A DNA stretch of 23,967 bases from a virus. Positions 14,488 to 19,661 of this stretch are shown here, one piece after another. A program made the translations under genes and the position numbers. The stretch is taken from positions 1-23,967 of IMG/VR virus record IMGVR_UViG_3300034198_006980, one strand, 5' to 3'. The notes under the pieces were generated by a model. The model ran no database searches. It was given only the letters and a program-made list of their open reading frames with translations, and had not been told where the DNA came from. Positions within the stretch are counted from its first letter, which is position 1; every line of letters begins with the position of its first letter.

Positions 14488-15307
14488 TCGGAAGTCCAAT
14501 CTCGTCGATGATTATAGCATACTTCTTGTCGATTTTCAAGTCGCCGTCCTTGAAGGTCCCTGCCGTAATGGTCTCCTCCATGCTGCACCCGCACGGGTCA
14601 TCGTAGAGGCCTCCCCACGGGCAGAACATGGTCGTATAGTGGGGCTTGTAGATTAGACTCCACGTCTGCGAGCGGCCCTTCTTCTTCCACTGCCACTTTC
14701 CACTAGGGCCCTCTGGCAGAATGCCGGAGCGCTTCCAGTTCTCAATGCTGGTCTCGACCTCGCGCATCCTCGTGAGAACGGCCGTCTTAGCGTGCGGCTT
14801 GAATTCTAGGAATCTCGGCTCTTCCCAGCGATTCTTGTAGTCACTCGTAGAGGGAAGGTAGAGGACGGCGGTCTTGACGTTCTGCGTGGGACCGAAGTGG
14901 TAGTACGCGCTTACCTGCCACACGTGGTCGGGTTTCGGGTAGTCGCCAAGGAACATCATGCCGGGTCCGCTGATAGTCTTATAGTCGAGGAGCCACATCG
15001 TGTCGTCGATCTCGACGTAGGCGTCTGCGGTCCCTCCCCAGCGGTACTTCAACTTCGAGTGCTCTGCAATGATCTCGTACTCTGGCTTGTACTTTGGGTA
15101 CAGACTCTTCATGGCATGGTGAATGGTCTCGTGCACTCCCGTTCCCTGAATCAGGGGGAACATTCGTCCCCACGCTGGCACCGTGCTCGGGTAGCCATAG
15201 GCGTGGTAGAGGACCGCGTGCCTGTCGTGCTGTAGGTGCTGAGAGAAGTGCAGGCGATCATCGTTCCGCGGAGCGCTGAGAAAGGCCTTTAGGTTTTCTA
15301 CAATCAC
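14462..15307 (-). CDS. PD-(D/E)XK exonuclease, Cas4/RecB-like
   Basis: Motifs appear in the family order: GTGVHE (H59), GGTADAY (D95), LLDYKT (D108, K110) and QVSAYYHF (Q131). Three cysteines near the C-terminus (C229, C239, C241, in CPWGG and CGC) recall the iron-sulphur cluster of Cas4/AddB-type nucleases, but the fourth ligand is not obvious. It likely resects double-strand ends to feed the Rad52-type protein encoded three genes downstream. The GTG start overlaps the previous stop (GTGA). The 281-residue length suits a stand-alone phage exonuclease. Confidence 0.82.
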   Translation of the reverse strand: MIVENLKAFLSAPRNDDRLHFSQHLQHDRHAVLYHAYGYPSTVPAWGRMFPLIQGTGVHETIHHAMKSLYPKYKPEYEIIAEHSKLKYRWGGTADAYVEIDDTMWLLDYKTISGPGMMFLGDYPKPDHVWQVSAYYHFGPTQNVKTAVLYLPSTSDYKNRWEEPRFLEFKPHAKTAVLTRMREVETSIENWKRSGILPEGPSGKWQWKKKGRSQTWSLIYKPHYTTMFCPWGGLYDDPCGCSMEETITAGTFKDGDLKIDKKYAIIIDEIGLPNEDDAETP

Positions 15308-15492
15308 TCGTCGCCCTCCACGTAGTCGTGCCAGCGGACGACCAGTTCCTCCATGCTGTCAAGGACCTCGATCACGACCTGATCCGTCCCGGGCCGAACC
15401 GTGGCCTGCATGGTAGCAAGCAACTGGGGCCCGTAGAAAAGTCCAATGGTGGCCTCGTCGCGCTCCGTGGTCTTCTTGTTGATGTAGAACAC
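15304..15492 (-). CDS. Small protein of unknown function (62 aa)
   Basis: A GTG start overlaps the previous stop (TAGTG), and the stop overlaps the nuclease start. The product (MFYINKKTTERDEATIGLFYG and following) looks like a short beta-sheet domain with an acidic C-terminus. There are no cysteines and no membrane segment. The family is not recognised; the tight coupling to the nuclease gene suggests a recombination or nucleotide-related helper. Confidence 0.65.
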   Translation of the reverse strand: MFYINKKTTERDEATIGLFYGPQLLATMQATVRPGTDQVVIEVLDSMEELVVRWHDYVEGDE

Positions 15493-15716
15493 TACTCGTC
15501 GTCCTTTCGCTTGATGACGGTCGCGCGCCAGCCCGGAGTATCGTTGGTCGGCGTGTACCTGAATGCGTACGTCTTGTAGCCCTGCTTGAACAGGAGCCTA
15601 GACGCATTGGCGAGAGAATCCGTGCTACCGATCCTGACGCCATCCACGTCGATGTTCCAACCGCGACCGTTTCGCTTGATCGTGGCCTCGTACGTCTTGG
15701 TCTTCTCCCTAGGCAT
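15492..15716 (-). CDS. Small basic protein of unknown function (74 aa)
   Basis: The ATG lies within the last 8 bases of the previous gene, and its end overlaps the next GTG (TAGTG). The product is basic and beta-rich (KTYEATIKRNGRGWNIDVDG, then a helix with ANASRLLFKQGYKTYAFRY), with the look of a small nucleic-acid-binding fold. No motif fixes its role. Confidence 0.65.
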   Translation of the reverse strand: MPREKTKTYEATIKRNGRGWNIDVDGVRIGSTDSLANASRLLFKQGYKTYAFRYTPTNDTPGWRATVIKRKDDE

Positions 15717-15849
15717 CGTAGTGCTCGCTCTGCATGGCGTCCCAGACCTCGTATTTGGTCTCGATCTCGTGCATGATCCGGTCGTACTCGTAGTAGTCGC
15801 TATCAGGGTCCTCGCGGTCCCAGAAGGGATACTCGTCGCTCGTGCTCAC
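15709..15849 (-). CDS. Acidic small protein (46 aa)
   Basis: A GTG start overlaps the previous stop (GTGA) and is preceded by GGAGGCACGGA. The product is strongly acidic with many tyrosines (REDPDSDYYEYDRIMHEIE). It resembles the acidic, aromatic 67-residue protein at 16479-16682 in composition only. DNA-mimic roles are possible for such proteins but cannot be shown here. Confidence 0.65.
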   Translation of the reverse strand: MSTSDEYPFWDREDPDSDYYEYDRIMHEIETKYEVWDAMQSEHYDA

Positions 15850-16046
15850 TCCGTGCCTCCATAGTTCTCGGTGCTGTCGAGGTACTGATCCATCTCGCGG
15901 TAGTAGTGCTTGTAGAGGTCCGCGAGGTACCAGCGGATATCGGCGATGATCTCGCGCTCTCGGGGAGAGAAGCGATCCACCGCGTTCACCTCGTATCGGG
16001 CCAGAAACTCTTGGATGTCGCTGATAGCGTCCAAGTAGACGCTCAT
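15846..16046 (-). CDS. Small helical protein, first gene of the replication operon (66 aa)
   Basis: The ATG follows AAGGAGCAATAGC. The product is helical and charged (MSVYLDAISDIQEFLARYE, then SPREREIIADIRWYLADLYKHYYREMDQYL), with no metal or membrane motif. It is the first gene after the strong promoter at 16134-16162 and the GGTMCTAT repeat array, so its mRNA leader carries that array. An early regulatory role would fit the position; the family is unknown. Confidence 0.7.
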   Translation of the reverse strand: MSVYLDAISDIQEFLARYEVNAVDRFSPREREIIADIRWYLADLYKHYYREMDQYLDSTENYGGTE

Positions 16047-16061
16047 GCTATTGCTCCTTAT

Positions 16062-16135
16062 GGGTACTATAGGACCTATATGTCCTATAAAGTTTTAGGT
16101 ACCTATTGTTCCTATTGGTACCTATAGGTTCTTAT
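16062..16135. repeat. Array of seven GGTMCTAT-type 9-10 bp units (left copy)
   Basis: On the plus strand, units begin at 16063, 16072, 16081, 16098, 16108, 16117 and 16127, with one gap. Forms are GGTACTAT, GGACCTAT, TGTCCTAT, GGTACCTAT, GTTCCTAT, GGTACCTAT and GGTTCTTAT. Inside lies a perfect inverted repeat (TATAGGAC at 16068-16075 with GTCCTATA at 16082-16089). The array sits between the -10 box of the operon promoter and the first Shine-Dalgarno site. A related array occurs at 21286-21383. An operator or other protein-binding array is likely. Confidence 0.85.
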
Positions 16136-16162
16136 TTTACCACACGAATCCGTGCTTGTCAA
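16134..16162 (-). promoter_or_regulatory. Strong promoter of the replication operon
   Basis: On the minus strand TTGACA (16162-16157), a 17-base spacer and TAAAAT (16139-16134) form a near-consensus vegetative promoter. The spacer holds a short dyad (CACG-GATT-CGTG). It faces the long gene run from 16046 down to the reductase at 4561. The GGTMCTAT array begins at the -10 box, so a protein bound there could block or delay transcription. Confidence 0.85.
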
Positions 16163-16179
16163 GTACTGTTACGTTCTTG

Positions 16180-16377
16180 TTACTCGGGTCGATTCATCGT
16201 GATCGACGTGTCCACGTAGTCCTTCGGATTGTTGTAGCCGTGACGGATGTAGGCCGAGCCCCCGTCCACAAAGATCGAGCCGCACGAGCACTCGATGAAG
16301 TTATTGCGATCCTTGGACTCGATGTGATCCCCGCACGACTTGCAGCGCGCAGAGTTCCTGATGATCGTGGTAGTCAT
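16180..16377 (-). CDS. Small zinc-ribbon protein (65 aa)
   Basis: Two cysteine pairs, CKSC at residues 12-15 and CSC at 30-32, flank IESKDRNNFIE and are followed by GSIFVDGG. This pattern recurs in small uncharacterised phage and bacterial zinc ribbons (I recall DUF7695). A clear GGAGGT site precedes the ATG. It is probably a zinc-dependent adaptor or nucleic-acid-binding protein. It is the last gene before the replication-operon promoter. Confidence 0.75.
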   Translation of the reverse strand: MTTTIIRNSARCKSCGDHIESKDRNNFIECSCGSIFVDGGSAYIRHGYNNPKDYVDTSITMNRPE

Positions 16378-16398
16378 GTCTAAACCTCCAGTATAGGG

Positions 16399-16479
16399 TT
16401 AGGGCTTGCGCTCGAAGATGCTGACCCAGAGGATTCCGAAGGCCAGCACGGGAATGATGATGTAGACTATCGCGTCCAC
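16399..16479 (-). CDS. Single-helix membrane micropeptide (26 aa), YIxxIP type
   Basis: A GTG start overlaps the previous stop (TAGTG), and a GAGGAGGAA Shine-Dalgarno site lies in the end of the upstream gene. The product starts MDAIVYIIIPVLAFGILW and ends in FERKP: an acidic N-terminus, one membrane helix and a charged tail. It shares the pattern M-acidic-YIxxIPxLA with the 26-residue product of 16741-16821. Small membrane peptides of phages can act in exclusion or in modulating membrane proteins; no specific role is shown. Confidence 0.6.
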   Translation of the reverse strand: MDAIVYIIIPVLAFGILWVSIFERKP

Positions 16480-16682
16480 TATTCCTCCTCGTACTCGTCG
16501 CTAGCGCTGTAAGTGTCCGGGTAGTCGTAGTCGAACGTCCAGTCGTGCGAGTTGTACAGGGCCTGCTCCTCCGAGCGGTCCCACTCGGGCAGGACGTACT
16601 CCGGGGGCTCGTGCAGGACGGCGTAGTCGTCGCTGTAGGCCCGGTCGTCCCAGTCGTTCAGCAAGTGCGTGTAGGTCTCCAT
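16479..16682 (-). CDS. Very acidic protein of unknown function (67 aa)
   Basis: AGAAAGGAGC precedes the ATG, and a promoter at 16709-16737 lies just upstream. The product is rich in Asp, Glu, Tyr and Trp (DWDDRAYSDDYAVLHEPPEY at the start, ASDEYEEE at the end) and has no basic patch. Such composition is seen in DNA-mimic inhibitors of host or defence proteins, but that is only a hint. It is coupled to the membrane micropeptide downstream. Confidence 0.7.
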   Translation of the reverse strand: METYTHLLNDWDDRAYSDDYAVLHEPPEYVLPEWDRSEEQALYNSHDWTFDYDYPDTYSASDEYEEE

Positions 16683-16708
16683 GTCGTGCTCCTTTCTAGG
16701 ATGGATAT

Positions 16709-16737
16709 AGGCTAGCAGGCCTCTTCCTGCTTGTCAA
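16709..16737 (-). promoter_or_regulatory. Early promoter before the acidic 67-aa gene
   Basis: TTGACA (16737-16732), a 17-base spacer and TAGCCT (16714-16709) on the minus strand. The spacer is largely an inverted repeat (AGCAGG and CCTGCT around AAGAGG), a possible repressor site. The leader to the ATG at 16682 is about 20 bases and carries AAAGGAG. Confidence 0.65.
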
Positions 16738-16740
16738 GTA

Positions 16741-16821
16741 CTACCAGAACCGATCTACGAGCAGCGCTACCATAAGCATTGCTAATGTAGGGATTACTGC
16801 GATGTACAGGGTCTCTTCCAT
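16741..16821 (-). CDS. Single-helix membrane micropeptide (26 aa), YIxxIP type
   Basis: The ATG is preceded by AGGCAGGAA. The product MEETLYIAVIPTLAMLMVA, continuing to DRFW, has an acidic N-terminus, one membrane helix and a short charged/aromatic tail. It matches the layout and several positions (Y6, I7, I10, P11, L13, A14) of the micropeptide at 16399-16479, so the two look like diverged paralogues. It stops just upstream of the next promoter's -35 box. Confidence 0.55.
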   Translation of the reverse strand: MEETLYIAVIPTLAMLMVALLVDRFW

Positions 16822-16845
16822 TTCCTGCCTTTATAAACGATTTGG

Positions 16846-16911
16846 ACCCCTCACTAATGGGGTAGTATTGGTAGGTCCCTAGAAGGCCCGCAGAGAGCCT
16901 CCTAGGGGCCT
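16846..16911. repeat. Two inverted repeats in the gap downstream of 16928
   Basis: ACCCC/GGGGT (16846-16863) and AGGTCCCTAG/CTAGGGGCCT (16873-16882 with 16902-16911; one G-T pair on the plus strand) could fold just after the stop of the upstream minus-strand gene. Neither is followed by a U-tract, so an intrinsic terminator is doubtful; mRNA stabilisation or a protein site is as likely. Confidence 0.35.
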
Positions 16912-16927
16912 CAAAACGCGCCCTAGC

Positions 16928-17113
16928 CTACCGGCTAAGACTCTTAGCGATCCGATGAGCGGTCTCGCGGTCCGGGCACTCCGCCATCACGCGGCTCACG
17001 TACTCGCACTTCTTAGAGTACTGAAGCACCTGACACGACGTGCCCACGATGTAGACATAGTACCGATTCGGGTACTCCACGCGCTCCTTCGGATACGACT
17101 TCATGCTCCTCAC
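16928..17113 (-). CDS. Small basic protein of unknown function (61 aa)
   Basis: The GTG at 17113 is preceded by GGAG seven bases away; the ATG three codons later is too close to its GGAG. The product is basic and tyrosine-rich (YPNRYYVYIVGTSCQVLQYSK), with a final helix (DRETAHRIAKSLSR). It resembles a small alpha/beta fold without a known motif. A promoter-like sequence at 17178-17206, inside the upstream gene, could drive it separately. Confidence 0.65.
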   Translation of the reverse strand: MRSMKSYPKERVEYPNRYYVYIVGTSCQVLQYSKKCEYVSRVMAECPDRETAHRIAKSLSR

Positions 17114-17114
17114 T

Positions 17115-17390
17115 CTAGTGCTCCTTCCAGTCGTCGAAGAGGGACAGGGCCTCTCGCAGGGCTCCCGTCAGACTCTCAGGATACCCGACGCACTCGGACC
17201 TGTCAAGCGCGAGCCAGACCTCCTCCCGCGCGTCTCTCAGGGCCTCCCGAGAGACCATGCCCGGAGCAGCCGTCATGACGAAGTACGCCATGTCCACGAC
17301 CGTCCACGCCTGCTCGTACTCGGGACACAGGACGGGCTCGTAGGCCTCGGGCTCCTGCTCGTCAATGTCGTCCAGCATGATGATGCTCAT
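17115..17390 (-). CDS. Acidic protein of unknown function (91 aa)
   Basis: The ATG overlaps the previous stop (TGATG). The product is acidic and helical, with an aromatic-hydrophobic middle (WTVVDMAYFVMTAAPGM) and an amphipathic second half (SREALRDAREEVWLALDRSE). There is no metal or membrane motif. A promoter lies within its coding sequence. Unknown family; likely an early host-interaction protein by location. Confidence 0.65.
   Translation of the reverse strand: MSIIMLDDIDEQEPEAYEPVLCPEYEQAWTVVDMAYFVMTAAPGMVSREALRDAREEVWLALDRSECVGYPESLTGALREALSLFDDWKEH
17178..17206 (-). promoter_or_regulatory. Promoter candidate inside the 91-aa gene
   Basis: TTGACA (17206-17201), a 17-base spacer and TATCCT (17183-17178) on the minus strand, inside the coding region of the gene at 17115-17390. 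It could give extra transcription of the 61-residue gene and the micropeptide downstream. The exact hexamer and spacing argue against chance, but it overlaps codons. Confidence 0.5.
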
Positions 17391-17593
17391 CAGTCCTCGT
17401 CCTCCGTCTCGTAGGAAATCGGAATGATGGTGAGAGAATCCAACACCAGTCCGATCAGATCGCCCTCCGCGAGATCCATCACGGCGTCCGGATTCTTACA
17501 GAACACCTCGATCTCAGTCTCGAAGGACCGGAACGTCACCTCGTCCAGCACCTCCACTCGGAAGGTCACCACGCGCTCGTCCGTGCTGTTCAT
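17390..17593 (-). CDS. Small protein of unknown function (67 aa)
   Basis: AAGGAGG lies before a double ATG; the second (17593) has the better spacing. The product (MNSTDERVVTFRVEVLDEV and following) is acidic with strand-like alternation and ends in ETEDED. The longer upstream reading runs through the promoter and is not used. Its stop overlaps the next ATG (TGATG). Family unknown. Confidence 0.65.
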   Translation of the reverse strand: MNSTDERVVTFRVEVLDEVTFRSFETEIEVFCKNPDAVMDLAEGDLIGLVLDSLTIIPISYETEDED

Positions 17594-17630
17594 CATAGCC
17601 TCCTTGGCTAGTTGTTGGCTTGCAGTAAGC

Positions 17631-17659
17631 AGTTTATCGACGTGCTCAGGTCCTGTCAA
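17631..17659 (-). promoter_or_regulatory. Early promoter before the 67-aa gene at 17593
   Basis: TTGACA (17659-17654), a 17-base spacer and TAAACT (17636-17631) on the minus strand. An A/T-rich 17-mer (plus strand CTTTACAAAATCTTTAC, 17664-17680) lies four bases upstream of the -35, as an UP element or operator might. A leader of about 30 bases leads to AAGGAGG. Confidence 0.8.
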
Positions 17660-17663
17660 GAGA

Positions 17664-17680
17664 CTTTACAAAATCTTTAC
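17664..17680 (+). repeat. CTTTACAAAATCTTTAC upstream element
   Basis: This 17-mer occurs here upstream of one early promoter and as its exact reverse complement at 20751-20767 upstream of another. A related form (CTAACAAAATCCTAAC) lies upstream of the promoter at 18178-18206. It contains two ACTTTAC/TCTTTAC half sites and may bind a regulator or act as an UP element. Confidence 0.6.
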
Positions 17681-17686
17681 AAATAC

Positions 17687-17896
17687 CTAGGATTCGCCGC
17701 GCTCGTAGTACTCGTCCTGCGCGTCCAGCACCTCGGCCAGCAGGCGCTCCGCGCGGCGCTTCTCCAGCAGGCTCAGCATCACCATTTCCGCTTCCTCGTG
17801 GTTCAGGTAGATCTCCATGCTGTCCTCGCTCCCATGGATGAATCCCCGCAGGGCTCCCGCCACGATGGTCAGGTCCGTCGCGTTCCAGTTCTTCAT
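17687..17896 (-). CDS. Small helical protein of unknown function (69 aa)
   Basis: TAGGAGG precedes the ATG. The protein begins MKNWNATDLTIVAGALRGFI and continues with an acidic strand (EDSMEIYLNHEE) and a long helix (LLEKRRAERLLAEVLDAQDEY). There are no cysteines or membrane segments. Its leader is one of the related sequences shared by the early-island genes. Family unknown. Confidence 0.65.
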   Translation of the reverse strand: MKNWNATDLTIVAGALRGFIHGSEDSMEIYLNHEEAEMVMLSLLEKRRAERLLAEVLDAQDEYYERGES

Positions 17897-17905
17897 TAGA
17901 GCCTC

Positions 17906-18145
17906 CTAGCCCTCGTTCTTTGGTTTCCTTGAGCAGTTTACAGACATGCTAGCCGCCTGAAGGCCCTTCAGCAGCGTCCTGTACTGGTGCTCCTTCACGA
18001 CCACGGCCCTGTTCTCCTCCGCCGTCGCGGCCCGAGGCGCCTGCTGGCACTTCAGGATCTCGCACTTCACGTCGTCGATCAGGTCGCTGATGGCGAGCCC
18101 CAGTTCGTGGGCCCGGTACTCAATCGTGCTGTCGATCAAAGTCAT
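17906..18145 (-). CDS. Small helical protein of unknown function (79 aa)
   Basis: I chose the ATG at 18145, preceded by AAGGAGG; the longer reading extends into the promoter. The product is mainly two long helices (IEYRAHELGLAISDLIDDVK and a second with ENRAVVVKEHQYRTLLKGLQ), with cysteines at about 35, 40 and 71 not forming a clear zinc site. A coiled-coil or helical-hairpin accessory is likely. Family unknown. Confidence 0.65.
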   Translation of the reverse strand: MTLIDSTIEYRAHELGLAISDLIDDVKCEILKCQQAPRAATAEENRAVVVKEHQYRTLLKGLQAASMSVNCSRKPKNEG

Positions 18146-18177
18146 GATAGCCTCCTTGGCTCTCAGTTGATAGGCAC

Positions 18178-18206
18178 AGCCTGCCACCCCTACCCCCGGC
18201 TGTCAA
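18178..18206 (-). promoter_or_regulatory. Early promoter candidate before the 79-aa gene
   Basis: TTGACA (18206-18201), a 17-base spacer and CAGGCT (18183-18178) on the minus strand. The -10 is poor, so it may need an activator or the upstream A/T-rich repeats at 18211-18243. The spacing and position before AAGGAGG match its neighbours. Confidence 0.55.
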
Positions 18207-18245
18207 GGGCCCTAACAAAATCCTAACATAATCTTTACAAATACC

Positions 18246-18371
18246 TTAGAAGTTAACCTCTCGCTCCCAGCGCTCCGCACGGTCAATCGCGTCCAGACGA
18301 TCCCCCACAGCATGCAGATCGGCGTCCTCGTCTCGTACCACCATCACCGCTTCGATCTTGATAACTTTTAT
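18246..18371 (-). CDS. Small protein (41 aa) with apparent ATA start
   Basis: The frame reads KVIKIEAVMVVRDEDADLHA and on to WEREVNF, a credible beta-alpha peptide. Its Shine-Dalgarno site TAGGAG is followed by CCCTA and then ATA, where the homologous leader of the 17687-17896 gene has ATG. Either ATA is used weakly, or translation starts at the internal ATG (18344, 32 residues), or the gene is decaying. The upstream leader also lacks the -35 box of its relatives, which favours decay or low expression. Confidence 0.5.
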   Translation of the reverse strand: MKVIKIEAVMVVRDEDADLHAVGDRLDAIDRAERWEREVNF

Positions 18372-18437
18372 TAGGGTCTCCTAACACTCGTTTTTTGGCT
18401 TATTTGAGCCGTTTATCGACATGCTCAGGTCGTCGTC

Positions 18438-19316
18438 CTAGGCCTTGACCGGGACGCGTTCCATGATGTACTCAGCAGCGCGCTCCGCGGCATTCGCAGC
18501 CGTCACCAGCAGGCCCGGATCGTCCTGCAAGCGCGAAGCCCACGACTTCAGGTACGCCGCGCTGTGCTCCATCAGGTCCCTGTCCAGCCCAGCCGTTGCG
18601 TACAGCATCGCGGCCCCGATCTCCGCGACCAGTTCCTCCTTTGCGTACTCGTCCGATCCGAACGTGGTGGACTCGATCCGCTTCAGGCGCTTCTCGTGGC
18701 CGCTGCTGTGCACGATCTCGTGGAACAGCGTCTGGTAGTAGTGCTCCGGGCTCGTGAAGTCGCGCGGGTCCGGCATCGTGATCGCGTCGAACGCGGGCGA
18801 ATAGCAGGCCCGGTCACCGCCATGCGTCAGAGGCACGCGCTCCGTCTCCAGCCAGCCATCCGCGATGGCCTGCGCCTCGTCGTGCGGCTCGAAGTCGGCT
18901 CCGGCGAGCAGCAGCGGCCCCAGCGTGAGCCCGTCAATCTGAGCCACGTTGAAGACCGTGTAGGCCTTCGTGAGCCAGAAGCGATCCGTCACCTCGCCCG
19001 TGCCCTTGTCCTTCTTCTCCACGGGGCTGTTGAACACAATCGTGGTGCCCTTCTCGCCCTTGCGGACCTGCGCTCCGGCCTCCTTGGCCTGCTTGTACGT
19101 CATCCAGCGGGGATCGCTGTAGCCCTTGGCGTGAGCGACGTAGCCGAGATAGAGGCGGTTGTAGCCCCTGTAGTAGCGGCCCGTGATGCCGTTGTGCGGA
19201 GCGTTCGGGTCGCCGATGCCGGAGCACGCCCACGGCTTCGACCACGGCGCGATGCCCTCTGCCATCATGTCGATCAGCGACTGTGCCACCTTTGCGTACA
19301 GTTCCTTGCGGTCCAT
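18438..19316 (-). CDS. ardC: ArdC-like antirestriction metallopeptidase
   Basis: This 292-residue protein has the ArdC N-terminal single-stranded-DNA-binding domain (GIAPWSKPW at 21-29, ITGRYYRGYNRLYL, WMTYKQAKEAG, VRKGEKGTTIVF) and a C-terminal zinc peptidase-like domain with HEIVH (H199, E200, H203) and EELVAEIGAA (E232 as third ligand). ArdC proteins from plasmids and phages shield incoming DNA from restriction enzymes. A good AGGAGG precedes the ATG, and its own promoter lies at 19357-19386. Placement in the early island fits action on entry. Confidence 0.9.
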   Translation of the reverse strand: MDRKELYAKVAQSLIDMMAEGIAPWSKPWACSGIGDPNAPHNGITGRYYRGYNRLYLGYVAHAKGYSDPRWMTYKQAKEAGAQVRKGEKGTTIVFNSPVEKKDKGTGEVTDRFWLTKAYTVFNVAQIDGLTLGPLLLAGADFEPHDEAQAIADGWLETERVPLTHGGDRACYSPAFDAITMPDPRDFTSPEHYYQTLFHEIVHSSGHEKRLKRIESTTFGSDEYAKEELVAEIGAAMLYATAGLDRDLMEHSAAYLKSWASRLQDDPGLLVTAANAAERAAEYIMERVPVKA

Positions 19317-19329
19317 CCTAGTGCCTCCT

Positions 19330-19343
19330 GCGGGGTCTCCCGC
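19330..19343 (-). promoter_or_regulatory. Hairpin abutting the ardC Shine-Dalgarno site
   Basis: GCGGG and CCCGC pair around AGAC on the minus strand and end one base before AGGAGG. The position is the same as the loop hairpins before the three genes at 19412-20473, but the tRNA-like helix is missing. It may stabilise the mRNA or tune initiation. Confidence 0.5.
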
Positions 19344-19356
19344 TGTCGTTGATGAT

Positions 19357-19386
19357 AGGCTAGCAGGGGAATCGGACCCCTGTCAA
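19357..19386 (-). promoter_or_regulatory. Promoter of ardC
   Basis: TTGACA (19386-19381), an 18-base spacer and TAGCCT (19362-19357) on the minus strand. The spacer is nearly all one inverted repeat (CAGGGG and CCCCTG around a TCCGATT loop), which as RNA would resemble a T-arm and as DNA could be an operator. Confidence 0.65.
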
Positions 19387-19411
19387 GTCGCCAGACCTAG
19401 CCTGTGTCGTG

Positions 19412-19579
19412 CTACAGCCGTCCTTCGGAATCGCACCAGTCCAAGCCCGTGCTGTCGGCCACCTCGCGGTCGTTGTACCAGTTGTAGTACTCCCACGTGC
19501 AGCCCTCGTCGTCGCTGACGTAGAGGTTCCAGTAGGTCTCCCCGTCGACGACTTCTCGCTCAGTGTAGTACCCGTACAT
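19412..19579 (-). CDS. Aromatic, acidic small protein (55 aa)
   Basis: CAGGAGGCATC precedes the ATG. The product (MYGYYTEREVVDGETYWNLY and following) is rich in Tyr, Trp, Asp and Glu, with single cysteines near residues 27 and 49. It is preceded by a tRNA-like helix plus hairpin (19595-19654), as are the two genes upstream. The WNLY phrase recurs in the 62-residue protein within the polymerase locus. A small beta domain is likely; family unknown. Confidence 0.7.
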   Translation of the reverse strand: MYGYYTEREVVDGETYWNLYVSDDEGCTWEYYNWYNDREVADSTGLDWCDSEGRL

Positions 19580-19594
19580 GATGCCTCCTGTCTG

Positions 19595-19654
19595 CCGGGA
19601 TCATCCCCGGAAGCAACGCTAGGGGCTCGAACCCTAGTGCCTGCCAGTCGTCGC
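19595..19654 (-). promoter_or_regulatory. tRNA-like helix plus RATGAY hairpin, copy 1
   Basis: On the minus strand GCGACG (19654-19649) pairs with CGTTGC (19618-19613), with one G-T. An 11-base insert follows, then a T-arm with stem CTAGGG/CCCTAG and loop TTCGAGC. Two T bases link to a hairpin CCGGG-GATGAT-CCCGG (19610-19595). The Shine-Dalgarno site of the 55-residue gene follows within 10 bases. The D and anticodon arms of a tRNA are absent, so this is a tRNA mimic and not a tRNA gene. Confidence 0.75.
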
Positions 19655-19661
19655 AGCGGTG

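Noticed and set aside
18564-19352. A 262-codon plus-strand frame opposite ardC
   Set aside because: ardC on the minus strand has full domain motifs. The opposite frame is arginine/valine/alanine-rich with no start signal or domain.
19613-19654. True tRNA genes at the TTCGAGC and TTCGAGT motifs
   Set aside because: Only the acceptor and T-arm helices exist; there is no D-arm or anticodon arm in the 11-base insert, so no decoding tRNA can form.
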